This document shows positions 1-5,240 of a stretch of 5,247 nucleotides of DNA, piece by piece. The notes beneath the pieces were generated by a model that did no database searches, was not told where the DNA came from, and was given only the letters and a program-made list of their open reading frames with translations. Position 1 is the first letter of the stretch. Every line of letters begins with the position of its first letter. Made by a program: the position numbers and the translations under genes. The stretch comes from JBGSZX01 sp964640545 (GTDB lineage Bacteria > Bdellovibrionota > UBA2428), in contig CAZXHL010000153.1 in the NCBI GenBank assembly GCA_964640545.1, positions 1 to 5,247 on the forward strand, read 5' to 3'.

Positions 1-106
1 TTGCAGATGGGTCCTCTATCGGAGCCGCTTGGGGGTGACTAAAGTTAAGTTTTGAGTAATCAAGACGGAGATTGCGAGTGAATGAGAATGGTGCTAAGCT
101 CTCGTC
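1..106. other. Left-edge leader before the ABC operon, no assignable gene
   Basis: All three plus-strand frames open at the left edge close early: frame 1 at TAA 40-42, frame 2 at TGA 53-55, frame 3 at TGA 36-38. One of them could be the last codons of a gene upstream, but 11 to 17 residues are too few to identify it or choose a frame. The rest should hold the promoter of the exporter operon. I looked for -35/-10 pairs and found none convincing. I see no RNA gene or repeat. Confidence 0.5.
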
Positions 107-994
107 ATGTCGAAGATTCTGGAAGTGAAGTCTTTAGAGAAAATTTACAAAGGCGGAGTGCATGCCGTGCGAGGTGTGGATTTTGAGGTTCCAGAGGGAA
201 TTTGTTTTGGTTTGCTGGGACCTAACGGAGCGGGCAAGTCGACAACGATTGAGATGATCGAGGGCATCATCGACGCGACAAAGGGGGAAATCCTCTACAA
301 AGGGAAGCCGATTGGGAAGAGATTCCGGGAACAAGTCGGGATTCAGTTCCAATCAACAGCTCTACAGGACTTCATCAAGGTAGAAGAAACCATTGATTTG
401 TTTTCTTCCTTCTATGAAAAGACTATGCCCAAAGAAGAAATCATAAAACTCTGTTCATTAGAAGATTTGAGAGATCGTGACACGAAGAAACTTTCCGGCG
501 GGCAACGCCAACGGGTTTTATTAGCTTTAGCCCTTATTAATGATCCTCAGTTGATTTTCCTGGATGAGCCGACAACCGGATTGGATCCGGCGGCGAGAAG
601 AAACTTCTGGTCCTTGGTAGAGTCGATCAAAGCAAAGGGCAAAACGATCATTCTCACGACTCACTATATGGATGAAGCTCACGCGCTTTGCGATGACATT
701 GCCATCATGAATGAAGGCCGAATCATCGCACGAGGAACGCCAGAGGAACTCGTAAGGAGGCGATTTCCAGGAGTTTGGGTGGAGGTGAAGTTTGATCCTG
801 CTGTAAGGCCTAAGTTCGACTGGAAATGGGAAACCCACATTGAGGGAGATACTCTTCGAGTTCTAACGGACGACACCCCTGGGACACTAGAGAAGCTCAT
901 CGAAGCGAATGTAAAATTGGATACCCTTAAAGTTAGCAATGCCACCTTGGAGGATCTCTTTATTGACTTAACAGGTGTGGAGCTCAGATCATGA
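107..994 (+). CDS. ABC-2 type exporter, ATP-binding subunit
   Basis: Cytoplasmic ATPase that drives the permease encoded immediately downstream. All nucleotide-binding motifs are intact: Walker A GPNGAGKST (residues 38-46), Q-loop glutamine in GIQFQ (Q82), signature LSGGQ (129-133), Walker B LIFLDE (149-154) with catalytic E154, D-loop GLDP (158-161) and switch histidine H186 in TTHYMDEA. After the roughly 220-residue core comes a C-terminal domain of about 75 residues, as in the CcmA/DrrA-type ATPases of ABC-2 exporters. The 295-residue length is normal. The ATG at 107 is the only sensible start because an in-frame TAA lies at 95-97. No clear Shine-Dalgarno precedes it. The last codons overlap the permease start by 4 bp (ATGA), so one message and translational coupling are expected. 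The substrate cannot be read from the sequence; drugs, lipids or polysaccharides are all known for the family. Confidence 0.95.
   Translation: MSKILEVKSLEKIYKGGVHAVRGVDFEVPEGICFGLLGPNGAGKSTTIEMIEGIIDATKGEILYKGKPIGKRFREQVGIQFQSTALQDFIKVEETIDLFSSFYEKTMPKEEIIKLCSLEDLRDRDTKKLSGGQRQRVLLALALINDPQLIFLDEPTTGLDPAARRNFWSLVESIKAKGKTIILTTHYMDEAHALCDDIAIMNEGRIIARGTPEELVRRRFPGVWVEVKFDPAVRPKFDWKWETHIEGDTLRVLTDDTPGTLEKLIEANVKLDTLKVSNATLEDLFIDLTGVELRS
979..982 (+). promoter_or_regulatory. Shine-Dalgarno of the ABC-2 permease
   Basis: GGAG lies 8 nt before the ATG at 991, inside the last codons of the ATPase gene. It supports that start and the ATGA overlap. Confidence 0.6.
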
Positions 995-2013
995 AAAGAA
1001 TTTGGGCTGTTTTTCAGGCGAGAAATCTAGAATTTGTTCGAGACCGTTCTTCATTGGGGTGGGCGTTTCTTTTTCCATTTCTAGTTGTGCTGGGGTTTGG
1101 TTATATGTTCAATTCTGGCGAAAAGCCGATGTATAAAGTTGCCGAAGTGGCCATGGAGCAGAGCCTCGATCAGGAGCTTTTCCACAAGCAACGATTCATT
1201 GAATTCATCGAATACCCGACAGTAGAAGAAGCTTTGAAGAAACTTTCTCTCCAAAAAGTTGACTTAGTTGTTAGCTATTCAGATCGTCCCAGTTATTGGG
1301 TTAGTGAGACATCGCCAAAGTCATACATTGTTGAACAGATGTTCTTGGCCTCTCAGAGAGAGCTTCGCCCCGACGACAGTATGGAGCTTTATCGCAACAC
1401 AACCAAGGGGCAAGAGGTTCGCTATGTGGACTGGCTCATTGGTGGAATCTTGGGGATGAACATCATGTTCAGCGCATTATTCGGTGTGGGCTATGTCATC
1501 GTGAGGTACCGGAAAAATGGAGTGCTTAAAAGGCTAAAGGCAACTCCGCTCAGGCCATGGGAATTCCTCACGGCTCAGGTGATGTCTCGATTCATTCTAA
1601 ATATTTTGGTGTCGGGTATCGTGCTTTTTGGTTGTAAATTTGCGGTGGGGTTTCTGATGTTAGGCTCCTATTTTGATTTATTTGTTGTAATGGGCGTTGG
1701 GACGATGAGTTTGATTTCTATGGGCTTGCTTGTCGCGGCGAGAATTCAGAGCGAAGAACTCGCGGGTGGACTTTTGAATATGCTCACTTGGCCCATGATG
1801 TTTCTCTCTGGTGTATGGTTCTCACTTGAGGGTGCAAATAAATACATCATTAAACTCGCAAACGTATTCCCTTTGACCCACATGATTGATGCTATGAGGC
1901 AGATTATGACGGAAGGGGCTGGGTTGTCGGAGCTCCTACCTCAACTCACATACATGCTAGCTGCAATGCTTGTCTGCCTCGTGGCGAGCTCCTTGATGTT
2001 TAAGTGGGAATAG
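991..2013 (+). CDS. ABC-2 type exporter, membrane permease subunit
   Basis: Inner-membrane partner of the preceding ATPase. Six hydrophobic segments can be seen at about residues 22-40, 148-172, 199-223, 227-250, 258-279 and 317-337. Between the first and second lies an extracytoplasmic region of about 105 residues (42-147), as in the YhhJ/DrrB-like ABC-2 permeases. The stretch after the second helix, GVLKRLKATPLRPWEF (177-192), is the family's typical cytoplasmic loop (K-R-L-x-x-T-P-L) that contacts the ATPase. At 340 residues it is slightly short for versions with a periplasmic domain, but complete. The basic N-terminus (MKRIW) fits a cytoplasmic start, and no cleavable signal peptide is seen. 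The pair forms a full transporter if each subunit dimerises. The gene ends 20 bp from the convergent acetyltransferase gene. Transport substrate unknown. Confidence 0.92.
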   Translation: MKRIWAVFQARNLEFVRDRSSLGWAFLFPFLVVLGFGYMFNSGEKPMYKVAEVAMEQSLDQELFHKQRFIEFIEYPTVEEALKKLSLQKVDLVVSYSDRPSYWVSETSPKSYIVEQMFLASQRELRPDDSMELYRNTTKGQEVRYVDWLIGGILGMNIMFSALFGVGYVIVRYRKNGVLKRLKATPLRPWEFLTAQVMSRFILNILVSGIVLFGCKFAVGFLMLGSYFDLFVVMGVGTMSLISMGLLVAARIQSEELAGGLLNMLTWPMMFLSGVWFSLEGANKYIIKLANVFPLTHMIDAMRQIMTEGAGLSELLPQLTYMLAAMLVCLVASSLMFKWE

Positions 2014-2066
2014 ACTTTGCTGCCTCCTGCGGGTTAAGTGTGAACGTTCTTATCCCACCAGCAAAG
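2004..2066. repeat. Interleaved inverted repeats at the convergent gene junction
   Basis: CTTTGCTG (2015-2022) is the exact reverse complement of CAGCAAAG (2059-2066). GTGGGAATA (2004-2012) pairs, with one bulged A, with TATCCCAC (2051-2058). The arms are ordered A-B-A'-B', so they could not form as one simple hairpin, only as alternatives or as a pseudoknot. The block covers the stop codons of both converging genes. No T-run follows either arm, so a standard intrinsic terminator is not supported. Chance similarity is possible, because most of the arms are coding. Confidence 0.3.
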
Positions 2067-2840
2067 GCCGTGCTGAGTTTGTGTGGGTTTGAAACCACAA
2101 GATTCATAGATCTTTGCAGCATGATAGTCAGCGTCTGCGACCATGATCAATTGTTTGATGTCCGGATTCGCAAGAGTCGTGAGCGCCGTCGTGTAAACGA
2201 GGGAGCTACATATGCCTTGTCTGCGAAATTTCGGAGCTGTTGAAACTATTTGATAGCGGGCCACATCACCGTAAGCAAAAATTCCAAGGCTGCCAGTAAG
2301 TTCTCCGTTGATAAAAGCGCCTACCCAAATCCCAGCGTCGATCGCCATCAGCTTTTTATAAAGACCCATCTGCTTTCTATAGAAATCCTCCCAGGATTCT
2401 CTCGAAAGGTGCTCATCGCCTGAATCGATTTGAATCTGGATAGCGGCTTCGAGTTCGTGATCATCTAGAGGCCGAATCTCAATATCTGAATTGAACTTGG
2501 GCGGCAGTTCTACACTTTCGCAGGTGAGCACAACAGATTTTTCAAGTTTAAAGCCTGAGGCTTCAAAGCCTTCCGTTATTCCAACGGTGCCGTCGGGAGT
2601 GTCCCAGGCAAGGGTGCAATGATGTCTCTCTGGAGATCGAAATTCTTTCTTGAAAAGATCTTTCCAACTTGTTTCATCCCCAGCTTTCGGTGGAGCCTTG
2701 AACAACAATAAATTGCCCCAAAAGAAATCAGGATTGAAATAAGACTCCACTCTCCAGTATTCACCCTTGTCTTCGATTTTCCCGTCAAAGGCAGAGAAGA
2801 AGAAATCCGTACGGTAGCCGAGAGATTGAATGTTTTTCAT
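2034..2840 (-). CDS. GNAT-family N-acetyltransferase
   Basis: Predicted cytoplasmic acetyl-CoA-dependent transferase. The GNAT core is in the C-terminal half. A beta-strand run GIWVGAFINGELTGSLGIF (170-188) leads to motif A, VSTAPKFRRQGICSSLVY (199-216), whose R-R-Q-G-I-C is the pyrophosphate-binding R/Q-x-x-G-x-G/A loop with C at the last position. Motif B follows near the C-terminus, with ADADYHAAKIYESCGF. The first 110 or so residues are not a recognisable catalytic GNAT domain. They are rich in aromatics and may be a degenerate half or an accessory domain, as in other acetyltransferases of about 270 residues. The ATG at 2840 has no Shine-Dalgarno, and an in-frame TAA lies four codons upstream. 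The gene starts 32 bp after the histone-fold gene's stop and is probably co-transcribed with it. Substrate (small molecule, peptide or protein lysine) unknown. Confidence 0.85.
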   Translation of the reverse strand: MKNIQSLGYRTDFFFSAFDGKIEDKGEYWRVESYFNPDFFWGNLLLFKAPPKAGDETSWKDLFKKEFRSPERHHCTLAWDTPDGTVGITEGFEASGFKLEKSVVLTCESVELPPKFNSDIEIRPLDDHELEAAIQIQIDSGDEHLSRESWEDFYRKQMGLYKKLMAIDAGIWVGAFINGELTGSLGIFAYGDVARYQIVSTAPKFRRQGICSSLVYTTALTTLANPDIKQLIMVADADYHAAKIYESCGFKPTQTQHGLCWWDKNVHT

Positions 2841-2872
2841 AGAAAAGTATTACCGCTACCTGTGCGATGGGA

Positions 2873-3442
2873 TCAGGATTTAAAGTCTTTCCCCATGACG
2901 GTTTTGCGCCCATCTTGTCTGGCTTCAACAATAGCTCTTTCGCAAAGAGCACGAACTTTGTTTGACAATACTTCTGCAACATCACCGCTCGTATTCATGT
3001 CTGATGACTGTTTGATGTAGTCCTTGAGTTTTGAAACGACGATAAGAGTATCTTTGGGAAGGTCTTTGCGTGGAACGGTAGTTTCTGGCTTGTGATTAGC
3101 ATGGGGGGTAACAGCGGCTCCGGCCGAGTTCTTGGGATCCACTAATACGCGGCGCTTTTGTGAGCCATCTCCCGAGGCAGACGATGCTGCGACAGAGGGG
3201 GCAGTTTTTGCGTCTTCAATGGCTGCTTCTTCCCGAGTTGGAGATGTCTGCTCTAGTGCCCATGCGCTACGATGATTGTAGATAGGAACGTGTGAATCCC
3301 AGCATGAAACAGAACAGAATTTTAAAGTGTTCCGTTTGGTGTTGCAGGTAGAAACGCTACACGTCCAGTAAATGACTTTGAAGCCGATGCCTTTTTTGCA
3401 GGCGTTGCATTTTTTCCACACATTTCCTTGCTGCTCTATCAT
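2873..3442 (-). CDS. Zinc-finger/histone-fold fusion protein (bacterial histone)
   Basis: Three parts are visible in 189 residues. Residues 12-57 hold eight candidate zinc ligands: C12-x2-C15, C28-x4-C33, C43-x3-C47, H51 and H57, embedded in CSVSTCN and FCSVSCWDSHVP. This spacing resembles ZZ or MYND cross-brace fingers. Residues 66-130 are a low-complexity A/S/T/P/K linker with a basic patch, KRRV (96-99). Residues 131-189 match a bacterial histone fold: helix 1 about 132-146 (LIVVSKLKDYIK), loop SDMNTSGD, long helix 2 about 155-177 (VAEVLSNKVRALCERAIVEA) and loop GRKTVMGKDF. That loop has the R-x-T pair seen in archaeal histones, with a very short third helix. Bdellovibrio's Bd0055 is an experimentally studied bacterial histone with a minimal fold. 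DNA binding as a dimer is inferred from family. No Shine-Dalgarno precedes the ATG. The gene probably shares a message with the downstream GNAT. Most pipelines would call it hypothetical. Confidence 0.85.
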   Translation of the reverse strand: MIEQQGNVWKKCNACKKGIGFKVIYWTCSVSTCNTKRNTLKFCSVSCWDSHVPIYNHRSAWALEQTSPTREEAAIEDAKTAPSVAASSASGDGSQKRRVLVDPKNSAGAAVTPHANHKPETTVPRKDLPKDTLIVVSKLKDYIKQSSDMNTSGDVAEVLSNKVRALCERAIVEARQDGRKTVMGKDFKS

Positions 3443-3451
3443 AGTAATTAA

Positions 3452-3480
3452 AGCTTAGGGGTATCGGGCGGACTTGGCAA
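3452..3480 (-). promoter_or_regulatory. Possible promoter of the histone-fold gene
   Basis: On the minus strand, TTGCCA (3475-3480, five of six matches to the -35 consensus) is followed after 17 bp by TAAGCT (3452-3457, three of six matches to the -10). A start about 7 nt further would lie near 3445, only a few bases before the ATG at 3442. That would fit the absence of a Shine-Dalgarno and suggests a leaderless or nearly leaderless message. The -10 is weak. Confidence 0.3.
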
Positions 3481-3510
3481 AGAGCTGTCCTAAAAATTTT
3501 GCTTAGCTCT
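3481..3510. repeat. Inverted repeat between phosphatase and histone genes
   Basis: AGAGCT (3481-3486) and AGCTCT (3505-3510) are perfect 6-bp arms around an 18-bp AT-rich centre containing AAAATTTT. The distal arm overlaps the phosphatase stop codon (3509-3511). On the minus strand it could be a weak hairpin separating the channel-phosphatase unit from the histone gene, or an operator next to the possible histone promoter. The stem is short and no long T-run follows, so a terminator is not established. Confidence 0.3.
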
Positions 3511-4162
3511 ACGGCAGGCGCACGTAGGTTTTTAGGGCGTCGACTTGATAGATGCGTTTGGAGCGTGTGTCGTATGCGGATAGCTTCCCACCATAAACAC
3601 ATCCCGAATCAAGGCAGAGGACATTCTTTTTCTTATGAAGCCCCAACCTGGCCCAATGTCCAAAAACGACTTTTTTACGACCTCTGTAGAACTCAAACCA
3701 AGCAGGATTGTTCATGTCTGAGAGGTTGTTGCCGGCTCCGTCCCAGGTTCGAATGTTGCAAAGCCATTCGGCCGGGGTTCTCTTGTGAGAAAGCCTCGGC
3801 GCAAGTCCAGCATGTACGATGAGATGATCTTTTGTTGAATGTGTGAGCGGCCATGTTTGAATCCATCCGGCCCAAAAATCTAGCTCTTTGCTTAACTGTT
3901 TTTTAAGTTTTTGAGTTTCGTAGATTTCGTGACGATCCGACTTGAGGCTCTTAAGGAACTTCAACTCATGATTACCTTTAATGCAAATGGCTTGGGAGGC
4001 ATGGGCAATTTCTAAAACTTCTTTGGACTTTGGACCTTTGTGTATGAGGTCTCCAACAAAAACTAACTGATCTGCTAAGGGGTCGAACTTTGTTTTGTCT
4101 AACAAAAGTTTCAGCTCGTCAGCACAACCGTGGACATCACCTATGATGAGGGTTCTACGCAC
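3509..4162 (-). CDS. ApaH-like PPP-family metallophosphatase
   Basis: Two-metal phosphoesterase, predicted cytoplasmic. Motifs in order: GDVHGC (8-13, metal ligands D9 and H11), GDLIHKGP (37-44, D38), GNHE (63-66, N64 and catalytic H65), HAGLAP (117-122), FGHW (167-170) and LDSGCVYGG (184-192). In PPP protein phosphatases the second motif is GDxxDRG. Here D and R are replaced by H41 and K42, giving GDxxxKGP, the form I associate with ApaH-like phosphatases (ALPH) rather than protein phosphatases. ApaH enzymes hydrolyse diadenosine tetraphosphate and remove Np4 caps from RNA; a eukaryotic ALPH decaps mRNA. The exact substrate here is unknown. At 217 residues it is shorter than ApaH (about 280) and near PrpE-type enzymes. 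The start is GTG, 2 nt after the channel gene's TAA, with only a weak GGAA upstream, so translational coupling is likely. Confidence 0.88.
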   Translation of the reverse strand: MRRTLIIGDVHGCADELKLLLDKTKFDPLADQLVFVGDLIHKGPKSKEVLEIAHASQAICIKGNHELKFLKSLKSDRHEIYETQKLKKQLSKELDFWAGWIQTWPLTHSTKDHLIVHAGLAPRLSHKRTPAEWLCNIRTWDGAGNNLSDMNNPAWFEFYRGRKKVVFGHWARLGLHKKKNVLCLDSGCVYGGKLSAYDTRSKRIYQVDALKTYVRLP

Positions 4163-4164
4163 GT

Positions 4165-5067
4165 TTAGTTTCCACGAAGTTTCGAATCGATATCATCGAT
4201 TCTAGAAAATAGTTTTTTATAGAAGTCATACCTTCCGAAAATCGTCCTAAAGATTAGACGGTCCACGGCTTTAAGGAGCCTCATTCCGACTAGACAAAAT
4301 ATGACGACACCGCCGAGGAGGTAGATCACATTTTGTGTGCCATGAGGATTGCCGGCCATAGGGAGCCCATCGGTATTCATGCCAAAAAACCCAACGATTA
4401 AATTAAGGGGGAGGAAGACTCCGGAGATGATGGTTAGAAGAAGTAGAGTGTTGTTAAGTTTATCGGCCTTCACGGAGTCATGGTAGTTGTGCAAGCTGTC
4501 CAGGCGTCCTTTGAAGGTTTGAATGGATGAGTTTTGGAATTGGATCGTTTCTTCAATGTCTTTAAACTCGTCCTTGAACTTTGAAAGTCGATCGCCCATT
4601 CTTCCCAGAAACTCTTTGTAGACGATGGCATTTCTGAAATAGAAGTTCTCTACTTTTGCGAGGTCTTTTTTGACTGAGAACCATAGGTCCATGAAGTAGG
4701 GAGGCATTTCTCGGTTGAATAGCTTTGTTTCGAGAGATTCAATCTCTTCGAAGTATCCCGTAATGATCCGGCCATTCTTTTGATAGAGCGCAAACAGTCT
4801 CTCGTGGAGTTCTTCTGTACCTTTCTTCAAAAGCTCAAGGTGTTTGTGTTCCCGATTGTAGGAATAAACTGAATGATCTTTGAAGATATAAACTTCAGAT
4901 TTGAACTTGAGTGAATTGCCATGAAGGGTCATTCGTCGAATGATGAGGAATTGAAAGCTCTCGTAGTCTTCGTAGGTTGATGCTTGGTCGTCAGAGTTGA
5001 TGAGGTAGGAGACTTCGTCGAGGTGCTCAGTGATGACTTCTTCGAGTGGGACGGTTTTATTCGACAC
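4165..5067 (-). CDS. corA: CorA-family divalent cation transporter
   Basis: Inner-membrane cation channel of the CorA/ZntB/Mrs2 superfamily. The diagnostic GMN motif (229-231, in VGFFGMNTDGLP) ends the first transmembrane helix (about 206-228), and a second helix spans about 247-266. Before them is a cytoplasmic domain of about 205 residues that ends in a long, charged, probably coiled helix (about 130-205), the pore-lining stalk of the pentamer. That domain is shorter than in classical CorA. The loop after GMN reads TDGLPMAGNPHGT and is closer to the ZntB style (GGxP) than to the acidic MPEL loop of Mg2+-selective CorA, so Mg2+ versus Zn2+/Co2+/Ni2+ is open. About 34 residues follow the last helix, longer than the short basic tail usual in the family. 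Start GTG, set by a strong Shine-Dalgarno. First gene of the minus-strand cluster. The symbol indicates family, not proven orthology. Confidence 0.88.
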   Translation of the reverse strand: MSNKTVPLEEVITEHLDEVSYLINSDDQASTYEDYESFQFLIIRRMTLHGNSLKFKSEVYIFKDHSVYSYNREHKHLELLKKGTEELHERLFALYQKNGRIITGYFEEIESLETKLFNREMPPYFMDLWFSVKKDLAKVENFYFRNAIVYKEFLGRMGDRLSKFKDEFKDIEETIQFQNSSIQTFKGRLDSLHNYHDSVKADKLNNTLLLLTIISGVFLPLNLIVGFFGMNTDGLPMAGNPHGTQNVIYLLGGVVIFCLVGMRLLKAVDRLIFRTIFGRYDFYKKLFSRIDDIDSKLRGN

Positions 5068-5073
5068 TAGTGG

Positions 5074-5080
5074 CCTCCTT
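5074..5080 (-). promoter_or_regulatory. Strong Shine-Dalgarno fixing the GTG start of the CorA-family gene
   Basis: AAGGAGG on the minus strand lies 6 nt before GTG (5065-5067). It is the best ribosome-binding site in the window and decides the non-ATG start. Confidence 0.85.
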
Positions 5081-5084
5081 GCTT

Positions 5085-5090
5085 GTTATA
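5085..5090 (-). promoter_or_regulatory. Possible -10 element of the CorA-family gene
   Basis: TATAAC on the minus strand matches five of six bases of the -10 consensus. No -35 hexamer is found at 16-18 bp upstream. It lies only 4 bp before the Shine-Dalgarno, so a start from it would leave the Shine-Dalgarno at or just inside the 5' end of the message. Weak support. Confidence 0.25.
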
Positions 5091-5148
5091 AGGTTGCCAT
5101 AGAAGCGAGGCTTTGCCAATGCAGGGGGCCGTTCAGTTTAGGTTTCGA

Positions 5149-5240
5149 GCTTTCGCGCCATTCATTTGGGCTTTAGTCATTCAACTAAGCTTTAGCCATT
5201 CAACTAGGCTTTAGCCATTCAACTAGGCTTTAGCCATTCA
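5149..5240. repeat. Array of 19-bp tandem repeats upstream of the CorA-family gene
   Basis: The unit GCTTTAGCCATTCAACTAG occurs exactly at 5189-5207 and 5208-5226. A copy with two changes lies at 5170-5188, and a partial copy starting at 5227 matches 14 bases before diverging near the window end. A decayed 21-bp copy (5149-5169) shares GCTTT and GCCATTCA. A still more distant echo, GGCTTTGCCAATGCA, is at 5109-5123. Each junction forms the short palindrome GGCT-TT-AGCC. The period is not a multiple of three and both strands are full of stops, so the array is non-coding. It lies 80-180 bp 5' of the channel start. Confidence 0.85.

Noticed and set aside
527..945. Minus-strand reading frames opposite the ABC ATPase
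   Set aside because: They are shadows of a conserved coding sequence; their translations show no family features.
107..2013. Exporter operon as part of an antibiotic or toxin biosynthesis island
   Set aside because: No biosynthetic or immunity genes are seen nearby; the substrate cannot be inferred from these two genes.
2004..2243. Plus-strand reading frame of 79 codons after the permease
   Set aside because: It overlaps the permease end and the 3' part of the GNAT gene antisense, including its motif A and B region; no independent support.
2841..2872. Separate promoter for the GNAT gene (TAATAC near 2846-2851)
   Set aside because: No -35 hexamer at proper distance and only a partial -10 match; co-transcription with the histone gene is simpler.
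2785..3020. Small frames on both strands around the histone-GNAT junction
   Set aside because: They overlap the conserved histone fold or the GNAT start in other frames and lack ribosome-binding sites.
2873..3442. Histone-fold protein as a DksA/TraR-type or ribosomal zinc protein
   Set aside because: The ligand pattern has eight Cys/His rather than one four-Cys finger, and the C-terminal 59 residues fit a histone fold instead of a coiled coil.
3499..3822. Plus-strand reading frame of 107 codons
   Set aside because: It lies antisense to the phosphatase gene, whose catalytic motifs are intact, and has no recognisable domain or start signal.
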